40,852 bases of DNA from Lentilactobacillus kefiri (GCF_007989105.1 NZ_BJVK01000016.1:1-40852), one strand, 5' to 3'. Shown: positions 18,489 to 26,556, counted from the first letter of the stretch. Notes: generated by a model from the sequence alone, not told the origin. Made by a program: numbers and translations.

Positions 18489-19838
18489 ATGAAGTATTTT
18501 GGTACTGATGGCGTCCGTGGAATTGCGAATAAGGAGCTTACCCCTGAATTAGCATTTAAGTGTGGTCGAGCAGGCGGATACGTTCTGACTCATCACTCTG
18601 AGAGAAAGCAGCCGCAGGTCTTAGTTGCTCGAGATACCCGAATTTCTGGTCAAATGCTTGAAGAAGCTTTGATCGCCGGATTATTGTCAGTTGGAATTGA
18701 AGTTTTGAACTTGGGTGTTGTGACGACTCCAGGAGTTGCCTACTTGGTCCGAAACCAGGATGCCGACGCCGGAGTTATGATTACTGCTTCTCACAACCCA
18801 GTTGAATATAATGGTATCAAATTCTTTGGTGCTGACGGTTATAAATTATCCGACGAGTTGGAAGAAGAAATTGAAGGAATTCTTGAAAGATCCGAAGATA
18901 TTCTTCCTCGTCCTGCAGCTGAAGGATTGGGTGTTGCCGGCGACTATCTTGAAGGTAGCCAAAAGTACATTCACTTCCTTGAACAAACCATTTCCGAAGA
19001 TCTTTCCGGAATGAAGGTTTGCGTTGATGCCGCTAATGGCTCAACCAGCAAATTAGTCACAAGTTTGTACGCTGATTTGGGAATTGAATTTGAAACCTTG
19101 GCAACCAATCCGGATGGCCTTAATATCAACGACCATGTTGGATCAACCCATCCTGAACAACTTCAAAAATTTGTGTTGGATAAGGGCGTTCAGGCCGGAA
19201 TTGCGTTTGATGGTGATGGTGACCGTTGTATCGCAGTTGACGAAAACGGTAAATTAGTTGATGGTGATGCCATCATGTACATCTGTGGGAAATACATGGC
19301 TGAACGTGGCCGTTTAAAGAAAAACACCATTGTGACGACTGTTATGAGTAACATGGGGATGTACAAAGCCATGGAAAGTGCCGGTATGACCAGTGTTAAA
19401 ACCCAGGTTGGTGATCGTTACGTTGTTGAAAAGATGAACCAGGATGGTTACAACCTTGGTGGTGAGCAGTCCGGTCACATTATTTTCCTTGATTTCAATA
19501 CTACCGGTGATGGGATGCTGACGAGTTTGCAGCTGTTATCAGTTATGAAATCCACTGGTAAGAAGCTGTCTGAATTGGCTGGCGAAATTACCAAGTACCC
19601 ACAACGGCTTATCAACGTCAAAGTTGCCGATAAAAAGCACGCTTTGGAAAATGACAAAGTTCAAGACGCCATTCACCAGGTTGAAGAAGAAATGCACGGT
19701 GATGGTCGAGTATTGGTTCGCCCTAGTGGAACTGAACCTTTACTGCGGGTTATGACTGAAGCACCAACTCAAGATTTGGTCGACGAATACACTAAACGGA
19801 TTGCCGACGTGGTTCAAGAGCAGCTTGGGATTGACTAA
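18489..19838 (+). CDS. glmM: Phosphoglucosamine mutase
   Basis: GlmM converts glucosamine-6-phosphate to glucosamine-1-phosphate for UDP-GlcNAc synthesis. The active serine is Ser101 in [11 protein letters not shown], the metal loop is DGDGDR, the sugar loop GGEQSGH, and the phosphate loop [11 protein letters not shown] near the C-terminus. At 449 residues it is full length. The ATG at 18489 has GAGGA about 9 bases upstream. It is third in the cdaA operon; known GlmM proteins can bind and inhibit CdaA, so the arrangement couples wall precursor flow to c-di-AMP. Confidence 0.96.
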   Translation: MKYFGTDGVRGIANKELTPELAFKCGRAGGYVLTHHSERKQPQVLVARDTRISGQMLEEALIAGLLSVGIEVLNLGVVTTPGVAYLVRNQDADAGVMITASHNPVEYNGIKFFGADGYKLSDELEEEIEGILERSEDILPRPAAEGLGVAGDYLEGSQKYIHFLEQTISEDLSGMKVCVDAANGSTSKLVTSLYADLGIEFETLATNPDGLNINDHVGSTHPEQLQKFVLDKGVQAGIAFDGDGDRCIAVDENGKLVDGDAIMYICGKYMAERGRLKKNTIVTTVMSNMGMYKAMESAGMTSVKTQVGDRYVVEKMNQDGYNLGGEQSGHIIFLDFNTTGDGMLTSLQLLSVMKSTGKKLSELAGEITKYPQRLINVKVADKKHALENDKVQDAIHQVEEEMHGDGRVLVRPSGTEPLLRVMTEAPTQDLVDEYTKRIADVVQEQLGID

Positions 19839-19874
19839 ACTTTGATTGAATGACGGATTAAAATAGAAGATTGT

Positions 19875-19922
19875 TTTTTAAAAGAGTTGTAAGCAAAACG
19901 AAAGTTTTACGGCAACTTTTTT
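19875..19922 (+). terminator. Probable terminator after glmM
   Basis: AGTTG (about 19883-19887) pairs with CAACT, and AAAAC pairs with GTTTT around a GAAA tetraloop. An internal loop separates the two helices and a run of seven T follows. Pairing is imperfect but the loop and T-run are convincing. Confidence 0.65.
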
Positions 19923-19923
19923 T

Positions 19924-19946
19924 ATTTACCACAAATGGCGGTAAAT
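19924..19946. repeat. Inverted repeat upstream of glmS
   Basis: ATTTACC (19924-19930) and GGTAAAT (19940-19946) flank a 9-base spacer, about 50 bases before the glmS promoter. It may be a protein-binding operator or a minor hairpin; no family signature is recognised. Confidence 0.4.
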
Positions 19947-19996
19947 AATTTAATATATTAATTTTTAAAGTTTGCTATACCATTTAATATCTTTTG

Positions 19997-20025
19997 TTGA
20001 CATTTATGCCGAAGTTAGGTAGATT
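19997..20025 (+). promoter_or_regulatory. Promoter of glmS
   Basis: A consensus -35 TTGACA (19997-20002) lies 17 bases before TAGATT (20020-20025). The expected leader of about 60 bases is too short for, and shows no likeness to, a glmS ribozyme. Confidence 0.75.
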
Positions 20026-20090
20026 ATACGTGTTATATAAAGTTGATTTTTTGTATATACCAATTTTAAAAACTTGAGGAGAATACTAAA

Positions 20091-21908
20091 ATGTGTGGAA
20101 TAGTTGGAGTGACTGGAAACGATAATGCTGTTTCAATTCTATTGGAAGGGCTTGAAAAACTTGAATACCGTGGCTACGATTCAGCTGGTATTTATGTTAA
20201 CGATTTAAATGGCATTGATTATTTGGTTAAACGCAAGGGCCGCATTTCTGAACTTGAAGCTGCCGTTGGTCCAGAAGTTCACGGTTCTGTCGGAATTGGT
20301 CACACCCGCTGGGCAACCCACGGTGTTGTCAGTGTTGACAATGCCCATCCTCAATATTCAGAGGATCACCGTTTCTATCTTGTTCATAACGGTGTGATTG
20401 AAAACTATAAAGAATTAAAAGCTAAATATTTAAGCAACACAACTTTCACCAGCCAAACCGATACTGAAGTCGTCGTTCAATTGGTTGACCGGTTTGTTCA
20501 GACTGAAGGATTAACAACCAAGGAAGCCTTCTTGAAGACTTTGAGTTTGCTTGAAGGATCATCTTACGCCTTCCTGTTAATTGACAGTACGGACCCTGAA
20601 ACTTTGTACGTTGCCAAAAACAAGAGCCCATTATTAATCGGTGTCGGTGACGGCTGCAACGTTGTCTGCTCAGATGCTTTGGCAATGTTGAACGTTACCC
20701 ATGATTTTCTTGAATTGCACGATGGGGAAGTTGTGACTATCAAGCCAGATTCTGTTAATATCCAGGATCGTGACGGCAACAAAGTTGAACGTGATACTTT
20801 CCACGTTGACATGGATGCTCAAGAAACTGACAAGGGCCCTTATCCTTACTACATGCTCAAAGAAATTGACGAGCAGCCTAATGTTATGCGCAAGTTGGCT
20901 TCACTTTACACTGAAGAATCAGGCAAGCCAAATGTTGATGCTGAATTAATCAACGCAATGAAGCAGGCTGACCGTTTGTACATTGTTGGTGCCGGAACCA
21001 GCTACCATGCCGGCTTGGTTGGGAAGAAGTTGTTTGAAAAGTTGGCTCATGTCCCAACCGAAGTTCACATTGCTTCTGAATTTGCTTATGAAAATCCATT
21101 GCTGTCCAAGAAGCCATTCTTTATTTTCTTATCACAGAGTGGTGAGACTGCAGACAGCCGTGAGGTTTTGGTTAACGTGAATGCTCATAATTACGAAAGC
21201 TTAACGATTACAAACGTTGAGAATTCAACATTGTTCCGTGAAGCAACCTACACGATGCTCCTTCATGCGGGTCCTGAAATTTCCGTTGCTTCTACAAAAG
21301 CCTACACTGCCCAAATTGGTGTCGAAGCCATTTTAGCCAAGGCTTTGGGTGAAGCCAAGGAACAAACCATTGCCGAAGAATTTGATATTCGTCAACAATT
21401 GGGATTGGTTGCAACCGGTATGCAAGCCATCATTGATGAAAAAGATACGATTGATGATTTGGCCAAGAAGTACTTCGTTCCAGCTAACCGGGCATTTTAT
21501 ATTGGCCGTGGCATTGATCAAACTGTCTCACTGGAATCTGCCTTGAAGCTTAAAGAGATTTCTTATGTTCAAGCAGAAGGATTTGCATCAGGAGAATTGA
21601 AGCACGGAACCATTGCTTTGATCGAAGAGGGAACTCCGGTGATTGGCATTATCACGCAAAAGCGGACTGCCAACTTGACCCGAAGCAACCTTCAGGAAAC
21701 CGAATCTCGTGGTGCGGCGACCTTCACGATTGTTCGTAAGGGCTTGGCTGAAAAGGATGATACCTTGGTCATTCCAGATGTTAACGAACTGATCACACCA
21801 TTATTAAGTGTTGTTCCAGCTCAGTTGATTGCTTACTTTACCAGCTTGAACAAGGGCCTTGATGTTGATCGCCCTCGAAACTTGGCAAAGAGTGTCACTG
21901 TTGAATAA
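20091..21908 (+). CDS. glmS: Glutamine--fructose-6-phosphate aminotransferase (isomerizing)
   Basis: GlmS makes glucosamine-6-phosphate from fructose-6-phosphate and glutamine, the entry to amino-sugar synthesis. After Met removal Cys2 is the glutaminase nucleophile (MCGIVG). HTRWATHG and the glutaminase domain fill residues 1-220. Two SIS domains follow, with GAGTSYHAG, SQSGETADS and ASTKAYTAQ motifs. The end DVDRPRNLAKSVTVE is the canonical C-terminus. At 605 residues it is full length. The ATG at 20091 has GAGGAG upstream. It has its own promoter and terminator, next to glmM but separate from that operon. Confidence 0.97.
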   Translation: MCGIVGVTGNDNAVSILLEGLEKLEYRGYDSAGIYVNDLNGIDYLVKRKGRISELEAAVGPEVHGSVGIGHTRWATHGVVSVDNAHPQYSEDHRFYLVHNGVIENYKELKAKYLSNTTFTSQTDTEVVVQLVDRFVQTEGLTTKEAFLKTLSLLEGSSYAFLLIDSTDPETLYVAKNKSPLLIGVGDGCNVVCSDALAMLNVTHDFLELHDGEVVTIKPDSVNIQDRDGNKVERDTFHVDMDAQETDKGPYPYYMLKEIDEQPNVMRKLASLYTEESGKPNVDAELINAMKQADRLYIVGAGTSYHAGLVGKKLFEKLAHVPTEVHIASEFAYENPLLSKKPFFIFLSQSGETADSREVLVNVNAHNYESLTITNVENSTLFREATYTMLLHAGPEISVASTKAYTAQIGVEAILAKALGEAKEQTIAEEFDIRQQLGLVATGMQAIIDEKDTIDDLAKKYFVPANRAFYIGRGIDQTVSLESALKLKEISYVQAEGFASGELKHGTIALIEEGTPVIGIITQKRTANLTRSNLQETESRGAATFTIVRKGLAEKDDTLVIPDVNELITPLLSVVPAQLIAYFTSLNKGLDVDRPRNLAKSVTVE

Positions 21909-21937
21909 TGTTCAAAACTAATTGAAATTGAATCTTT

Positions 21938-21970
21938 AAGGAGATAAGCAGAAATGCTTATCTCCTTTTA
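21938..21970 (+). terminator. Rho-independent terminator after glmS
   Basis: AAGGAGATAAGCA (21938-21950) pairs perfectly with TGCTTATCTCCTT (21955-21967) around a GAAA tetraloop, followed by TTTTA. Confidence 0.9.
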
Positions 21971-21991
21971 TATTGAAATACCTGATTGTTC

Positions 21992-22027
21992 AAGAAACTA
22001 TTTTTGGATTGTAGTTTCTTTTTTTGT
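21992..22027 (+). terminator. Second terminator-like hairpin downstream of glmS
   Basis: AAGAAACTA (21992-22000) pairs with TAGTTTCTT (22012-22020) around an 11-base loop, followed by a long T-run. It lies only about 22 bases past the first terminator, so it is either a backup or the end of an unseen short transcript. The rest of the gap, to about 22160, is AT-rich with no feature I can name. Confidence 0.7.
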
Positions 22028-22175
22028 TTTCAATCAAAAAATGATATATTATAAGAGTTGGTAAAGATATTAAGAAAGTTTAAAGGTTTTTGAACGAATA
22101 TTTGGATGTTAGGGCTTCATTTTTAGTCAATTATCTAATATGATAGTGATGTGGCCTAAACGGAGGTGTGAATCA

Positions 22176-23654
22176 TTGAATAAAATATTTAAGCATGGAT
22201 TAACTGCTTTGCTTGTCACGGGGATGGGGGTTTTATTCACAACATTTTCTGCCCAAAGTACATACCAACAAGCTTATGCTTCCACAGCAAGCAGCTTTAT
22301 AACGAAGTACAAGAGTGATGTTTCCAAAGCTTCAACCAAACACAATTTGTATGGGTCGGTTATGATGGCTCAAGCCGGATTGGAAAGTGGCTGGGGTCAA
22401 AGTGAGTTGACTACCGAAGCTAATAACTTCTTTGGTATTAAGGGTGCCTACAATGGTGCTTCTGTTTCGATGGCAACGACTGAATATAATAGTAATGGTC
22501 AAATGATCCATACGACTGCCAACTTTAAAAAGTATCCGACAGCTTATGCATCATTTGCGGATAACGGTTCAACGCTTAGAAACGGGACTAGTTGGAACCC
22601 AAAGTATTACTCCGGCTCATGGAAAGAAAATGCGGCAACTTATGAAGATGCTGCCAATGCTTTGACCGGCAAATACGCAACGGCTCCTAACTACGGTCAG
22701 TCATTGATCACGGTTATTCAAACATATAATTTGGATCAGGTATTTGGTGAAACCGGCAGCTCATCGTCCAGTTCATCATCTGCCCAGAGTTCGTCTTCAA
22801 GCGCATCGAGTGCTTCTAGTGCATCCAGCGCAACGACCGCAACTGCGACAGCAGCGCCAAAATTAGCAAAGGTTAAGTATTATAAAGCAAGTGGAAAAGA
22901 TTTGGTTCCACTTTCAAGCAAGTACAAGAAATATTACGTATATAATCATGTGAAGGGTTCGACAACCTCACAAAAGCGTTATACTTGGTCTCAACTTGGT
23001 GTTAGAAACCGAGTTCAAGTATACTTGGACATGCGTGGGGTTAAATCCAACAGTTCAACGACTTGGTATCGGTTAAGGTTCTACAGTAGTTCCAAGGCTA
23101 AAAAGTTCTGGGTAAGTGCACCTGCATTGCAGTTTGCGACAACTTATTCCGGAACAGCCAGCGGTGCTTTAACCCCAAGCAAGAAGTCATCCGGCTATAT
23201 TTATAATCATATTGTCGGTTCCAAGACGCTCTCAAAGCCGGTAAAGAAAGTTAAGACGCTTGCAGCTGCCAATAAAGGCTTTAATGTCAACAAAACCGCT
23301 TTGCAAAAGACATCCAAGGGGATCGTTCTTTGGTGCCGAATTGCTGACGGCAAGACAAAAGGTTGGATTAAAGGCTCAGATGTAGTATCATATCCTGGGT
23401 CGGTTGCAATTGTTAACCACAAAGAAACCAAGTCAATCTCGAAGAATGCCGGTTCAACTTATTTGTATGATCACGCCAATGCAACCGGCAATCTGCAAAA
23501 GCACTACAAGTTGAATCAACTTAATTTACGAGTCGGCACTAAGGTAACAGTTGATAAGATTGGTTATAAGATTAATGACCACTCACTCTGGTATCGAATC
23601 ACCAAGCCAAATTCTTCGACCAAGTACTGGGTTTCAGGAACATTTCTATCTTAA
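22176..23654 (+). CDS. Secreted glucosaminidase (GH73) with GW/SH3-like wall-binding modules
   Basis: This autolysin is predicted to cleave the glycan strand of peptidoglycan. The start is TTG at 22176 with GGAGGTG (22162-22168) 7 bases upstream; an ATG at 22140 in the same frame lacks a site. A signal peptide (basic N-end, hydrophobic core, AYA-S) is followed by a GH73 domain (about 40-185) with the catalytic Glu in GLESGWGQSEL and the NNFFGIKG motif. A linker of about 35 residues, nearly all Ser and Ala, follows. Then come about three repeats of 80-90 residues with YNH, TWYRL and KKFWV motifs, resembling GW/SH3_8 modules that bind teichoic acid. It is paralogous to the next gene, and its modules match those of the amidase at 26557. 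Confidence 0.9.
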   Translation: MNKIFKHGLTALLVTGMGVLFTTFSAQSTYQQAYASTASSFITKYKSDVSKASTKHNLYGSVMMAQAGLESGWGQSELTTEANNFFGIKGAYNGASVSMATTEYNSNGQMIHTTANFKKYPTAYASFADNGSTLRNGTSWNPKYYSGSWKENAATYEDAANALTGKYATAPNYGQSLITVIQTYNLDQVFGETGSSSSSSSSAQSSSSSASSASSASSATTATATAAPKLAKVKYYKASGKDLVPLSSKYKKYYVYNHVKGSTTSQKRYTWSQLGVRNRVQVYLDMRGVKSNSSTTWYRLRFYSSSKAKKFWVSAPALQFATTYSGTASGALTPSKKSSGYIYNHIVGSKTLSKPVKKVKTLAAANKGFNVNKTALQKTSKGIVLWCRIADGKTKGWIKGSDVVSYPGSVAIVNHKETKSISKNAGSTYLYDHANATGNLQKHYKLNQLNLRVGTKVTVDKIGYKINDHSLWYRITKPNSSTKYWVSGTFLS

Positions 23655-23719
23655 TTGAATATGAAACATCTAATATCATTATCTGAGGGATTTGATGTTA
23701 GTAATTGGAGGTTTTTGGA

Positions 23720-24520
23720 ATTTTTAAGCAAATTAAAAACGGCCTGACGAAAGCCATAATCGCAGTTGCTGCGATTACCGGCTTTTGTTTTGTAACCGCA
23801 CATGTATCCAGTGCCAGTGTCGAAACTGATTTTATTAATCAGCTCAAGGAACCGGTTGTCAAGGTTAGTCGTGCAAATCATCTCTATCCATCGGTTATGA
23901 TGGCCCAGGCAATCGTTGAGAGCGACTTTGGCCAGTCCGAGCTATCGTTGGACGCAAACAACTACTTTGGCGTTAAAGGGGCTTATAATGGCCAATCCGT
24001 GACCATGAGTACTGGAGAATATACAACTAAAGGAAAGCACTACATGACGGCAGCCGCCTTCAAAAAGTATCCAACGGTTGTGGCGTCGATTAAAGACAAC
24101 GCCTATTTGTTGAGACACGGAACGTTAACGGATCCGGATTACTATGCAGGAACCTGGACGACCAACGCTACCAGCTCCGCTGACGCGGCGATGGCACTGT
24201 CTTTGACGTATGCAACCGATATGAATTATGGCAATAAGCTCAATGCGATTATTACCAAATATGATTTAAACAAGTTGGATGGATCTGCCAGTTCAGGAGA
24301 CATTCATTCAAAAATTGATGCTTCATTAAACAAACAATTGGCCGGGAAAAAAGATAATTCTGCTGTAGAAGCTGAAAGCTCCCAGTCAAAAATCAATAGC
24401 ATTCCAAAACGAATTATTCCCAACTTCGTTTTTAACGACAAAGGTGCAACTAAGATTAATCAGGGTGATTCGGTCATTCAGTTTAATAGCCTGCCGTTAG
24501 AGCGAATTATTCGCAAATAG
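23720..24520 (+). CDS. Secreted glucosaminidase (GH73), paralogue of the preceding gene, with unusual start
   Basis: The mature part is a GH73 domain (about residues 35-195) closely matching the upstream gene: PSVMMAQAIVESDFGQSEL with the catalytic Glu, NNYFGVKGAYNG and FKKYPTVVASI. There are no wall-binding repeats, only a charged C-terminal tail of about 70 residues. The start is odd. The only good ribosome site, GGAGG at 23707-23711, points 8 bases on to ATT at 23720, and translation from there gives a signal peptide very like the paralogue's. The alternative TTG at 23705 overlaps that site and directly follows a TAA. No terminator separates it from the first glucosaminidase, so cotranscription is likely. 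The family call is firm; the start is uncertain. Confidence 0.85.
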   Translation: MFKQIKNGLTKAIIAVAAITGFCFVTAHVSSASVETDFINQLKEPVVKVSRANHLYPSVMMAQAIVESDFGQSELSLDANNYFGVKGAYNGQSVTMSTGEYTTKGKHYMTAAAFKKYPTVVASIKDNAYLLRHGTLTDPDYYAGTWTTNATSSADAAMALSLTYATDMNYGNKLNAIITKYDLNKLDGSASSGDIHSKIDASLNKQLAGKKDNSAVEAESSQSKINSIPKRIIPNFVFNDKGATKINQGDSVIQFNSLPLERIIRK

Positions 24521-24526
24521 ATGTTT

Positions 24527-24562
24527 AAGGGTTCGCAAAGTTTATTTGGGAATCCTTTTTTC
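24527..24562 (+). terminator. Terminator after second glucosaminidase
   Basis: AAGGGTTC (24527-24534) pairs with GAATCCTT (24550-24557), with one G-T pair, and an inner CAAA/TTTG helix. A run of T follows. Confidence 0.8.
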
Positions 24563-24574
24563 TGTTACAAACTT

Positions 24575-24583
24575 TGTTATAAT
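24575..24583 (+). promoter_or_regulatory. Extended -10 promoter of tagH
   Basis: TGT directly precedes TATAAT (24578-24583), forming a TGnTATAAT extended -10. No consensus -35 is visible because the terminator T-run occupies that position. Confidence 0.65.
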
Positions 24584-24625
24584 ATGACTCGTGAATTCAG
24601 AGTCTCTTAAATTAGGAGCGAAACA

Positions 24626-25699
24626 ATGGAAAATGATTATAAAGTAAAAGTTGAAAATGTGACCAAGGAATACGAATTGTTCAAAACACAATCAGAAAAG
24701 CTGAGATCATTCTTTTCGATTACCAAAAAACATGTGCCGCATTTTTGGTCATTGATGGGGGTTTCACTTACAATCAAGCCTGGTGAAACGCTTGGACTGA
24801 TCGGGGTTAACGGATCCGGAAAATCAACTATTTCGAATATTATTTCAGGAATTATCCCACAAACGACTGGATATGTTGATGTTCGGGGTGAAACTTCGAT
24901 TGTTGCTATCCATGCCGGATTGAGAAGCAGTTTAACCGGACGTGAAAATATTCGGCTTAAATCTTTGATGCAGGGATTAACCAATGAGGAAATTGATGAA
25001 TTGATGCCTGATATCATTTCATTTGCCGATATTGGTGATTTCGTTGATCAACCTGTCAAAAGTTATTCCAGTGGTATGAGATCACGTTTGGGATTTGCAA
25101 TTGCCGTTCACATTAATCCTGACATTCTGATCATCGATGAAGCACTGTCTGTTGGTGATGATACTTTCTATCAAAAGTGTGTGGACAAGATTACCGAGTT
25201 CAAGGCTGAAGGAAAGACGATCATCTTTGTCAGTCATTCACTGAAACAGATTGAAATGTTGTGTGATAAAGTTGCTTGGATTAACTATGGTGAACTGAAA
25301 ATGGTTGGTGAGACCAAGGAAGTTACCAAGCAATATCGTGAATTTACCCGGTGGTTCAAAAAGCTCAGTAAAAAAGAGAAGCATAAGTTTGAGACAGAGC
25401 GAAAGAGTGTTCAAAAGAACTTCAGCATTAAAAATTATCAAAAACAGATTACAGAGCAGGAACAGGCAGCGCATCCAGATGAAAAGGATGTTCCGGCAAA
25501 AGTTCATAAACGGTTCTACGGATCGGTCATCAGTGAAAAGATGTCGGTTTGGAATCAGCTCTTAACCTGGGCTGTCTTAATTCTGGTTATCTTCTTCTGC
25601 TTAGTGAACGTTTCAGGACATTCACTTCAGCATGTGATCGATAACCCAACGTCAATTGTGCGTCCATCGCACACATTGCATTTACCAGGTAAGGAATAA
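24626..25699 (+). CDS. tagH: Teichoic acid export ABC transporter, ATP-binding subunit TagH
   Basis: This 357-residue ATPase powers export of wall teichoic acid or a similar polymer. The ABC signatures are present: Walker A GVNGSGKST (about 60-68), signature YSSGMRSRLGF, Walker B LIIDEALSVGD, and the switch His in FVSHSLKQ. The N-terminus (VTKEYELFKTQSEKLRSFF) is typical of polysaccharide-export ATPases. After a charged linker a single membrane helix (about residues 311-331) is followed by a short outer tail, as in TagH but shorter than the Bacillus protein. No TagG permease is next to it, which is unusual. The ATG at 24626 has AGGAGC upstream. Confidence 0.9.
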   Translation: MENDYKVKVENVTKEYELFKTQSEKLRSFFSITKKHVPHFWSLMGVSLTIKPGETLGLIGVNGSGKSTISNIISGIIPQTTGYVDVRGETSIVAIHAGLRSSLTGRENIRLKSLMQGLTNEEIDELMPDIISFADIGDFVDQPVKSYSSGMRSRLGFAIAVHINPDILIIDEALSVGDDTFYQKCVDKITEFKAEGKTIIFVSHSLKQIEMLCDKVAWINYGELKMVGETKEVTKQYREFTRWFKKLSKKEKHKFETERKSVQKNFSIKNYQKQITEQEQAAHPDEKDVPAKVHKRFYGSVISEKMSVWNQLLTWAVLILVIFFCLVNVSGHSLQHVIDNPTSIVRPSHTLHLPGKE

Positions 25700-25717
25700 T
25701 CAAATTACTCCGTTTTT

Positions 25718-25752
25718 AGACAGCCAACTTTGAAGGTTGGCTGCCTTTTTTG
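25718..25752 (+). terminator. Terminator after tagH
   Basis: CAGCCAAC (25721-25728) pairs perfectly with GTTGGCTG (25736-25743) around a 7-base loop, followed by six T residues. It lies 10 bases before the next promoter. Confidence 0.9.
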
Positions 25753-25761
25753 TGATTATAG

Positions 25762-25790
25762 TTGACAGCGCTTACAATATTGAGTATATT
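25762..25790 (+). promoter_or_regulatory. Strong promoter overlapped by a cre (CcpA) site
   Basis: TTGACA (25762-25767), a 17-base spacer and TATATT (25785-25790) make one of the best promoters in the window. The 14 bases at 25763-25776, TGACAGCGCTTACA, match the cre consensus TGWNANCGNTNWCA at every defined position and overlap the -35. CcpA binding here would block the promoter, so repression by preferred sugars is the expected effect. Confidence 0.8.
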
Positions 25791-25796
25791 ATGTTC

Positions 25797-25875
25797 GGGT
25801 ACTAAATAAATACCTTCTAATCAATTCTCTTTCTCTCTTAAAAAACTGGCGTCTTTATAACGTCAGTTTTTTTAT
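25797..25875 (+). ncRNA. Candidate small regulatory RNA or attenuated leader, about 79 nt
   Basis: From the predicted start near 25797 the RNA would have a small 5' hairpin (GGGTA/TACCT), then an unpaired pyrimidine-rich stretch around TTCTCTTTCTCTCTT (25825-25839). It ends with a terminator at 25843-25875. No reading frame of useful size lies inside it. The CU-rich stretch is complementary in kind to purine-rich ribosome sites. The reading as a trans-acting RNA is inference; the alternative is a leader controlling readthrough into the gene at 25922. Confidence 0.5.
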
Positions 25876-25876
25876 G
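25843..25876 (+). terminator. Terminator ending the short cre-controlled transcript
   Basis: AAACTGGCGT (25843-25852) pairs with ACGTCAGTTT (25860-25869), one base pair imperfect, around a 7-base loop, followed by a T-run. It lies upstream of the ribosome site of the next gene. Confidence 0.85.
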
Positions 25877-25921
25877 TATAATTGTTTTTGTGAGCTAAGA
25901 AAACCAAGAGGAGGATTTCTT

Positions 25922-26230
25922 TTGAAGAGTCATGAAGTTCTAACGTTAATTGAAGAGATTACCAGAAATGATGGCAGCAAGTATATTGAGATCAGTAACA
26001 TGGTTCAAAACGGTCGTGCAGAATTAGCCGCTGACAGGGGCTTCATCAAGCAGGTAAGGATATTACAGCTAAACATTCCACATTCACCTCACGTTGCTAA
26101 ATATGAGCATTATATCAACGAGAATTACACGATGCCGACAGAAGATATGGATCACTTCGAAGAATGGAAGAAAACCCCTGAGATGCAAAAAGAAGTTGAC
26201 ATTATTCTTAAAGAAAATCACATTAGTTAG
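25922..26230 (+). CDS. Hypothetical protein, 102 residues
   Basis: I do not recognise this small soluble protein. It is rich in Glu, Lys, His and Ile, has no signal peptide or membrane helix, and looks helical at both ends (HEVLTLIEEITR and EMQKEVDIILKEN) with a central part containing HSPHVAKYEHYINENY. The TTG at 25922 is preferred, because AGAGGAGG (25907-25914) lies 7 bases ahead; an in-frame ATG at 25874 sits on the upstream terminator T-run. A TATAAT at 25877-25882 could give it its own promoter. Otherwise it depends on readthrough from the cre-controlled promoter. Confidence 0.7.
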   Translation: MKSHEVLTLIEEITRNDGSKYIEISNMVQNGRAELAADRGFIKQVRILQLNIPHSPHVAKYEHYINENYTMPTEDMDHFEEWKKTPEMQKEVDIILKENHIS

Positions 26231-26261
26231 TGAACAAATGAAATTTAAATGATAAATTGGT

Positions 26262-26290
26262 TTGCATATTTTCCGTGGATATGATATAAA
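26262..26290 (+). promoter_or_regulatory. Promoter of tRNA-Asn
   Basis: TTGCAT (26262-26267), 17 bases, then TATAAA (26285-26290). The tRNA begins 31 bases after the -10. Confidence 0.7.
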
Positions 26291-26320
26291 TATATATGTC
26301 GTTTTTAAAGAAAATATTTT

Positions 26321-26392
26321 TGCTCCGTAGTTCAGTGGTAGAATAATTGACTGTTAATCAAGAGGTCGCTGGTTCGAACCCAGCCGGAGCAG
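26321..26392 (+). tRNA. tRNA-Asn (anticodon GTT)
   Basis: The cloverleaf folds over 72 bases. The acceptor arm is TGCTCCG/CGGAGCA with discriminator G. The D arm is GTTC/GAAT with a short 7-base loop. The anticodon loop CTGTTAA carries GTT, and the T arm is GCTGG/CCAGC around TTCGAAC. CCA is not encoded. The closing pair of the anticodon stem (27-43) is A and G, leaving four good pairs. It stands alone, not in a tRNA cluster, and is followed by a terminator. Confidence 0.9.
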
Positions 26393-26397
26393 TCGCT

Positions 26398-26424
26398 AAA
26401 AAGCAGGTGTTGAACCTGCTTTTT
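26398..26424 (+). terminator. Terminator after tRNA-Asn
   Basis: AAAAAGCAGGT (26398-26408) pairs perfectly with ACCTGCTTTTT (26414-26424) around a 5-base loop, followed by ATTTTG. Confidence 0.88.
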
Positions 26425-26556
26425 ATTTTGTCCATTTTTATCAAAAAGTGGCGGTTCTTATCGGTCTTTTCACATCGCTGTGGAATATGATAGGATTAAT
26501 ATAAATAAAGCGTTGATCAATTATTATTTCGAATTCCATCTTGGGGGAGATAGACG

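Noticed and set aside
20026-20090. glmS ribozyme in the glmS leader
   Set aside because: The leader after the promoter is only about 60 bases and AT-rich, with none of the conserved ribozyme core.
22790-22855. Short tandem repeat, possibly a mobile or CRISPR-like array
   Set aside because: It is the Ser/Ala codon run of a linker in the glucosaminidase, without spacers or palindromes.
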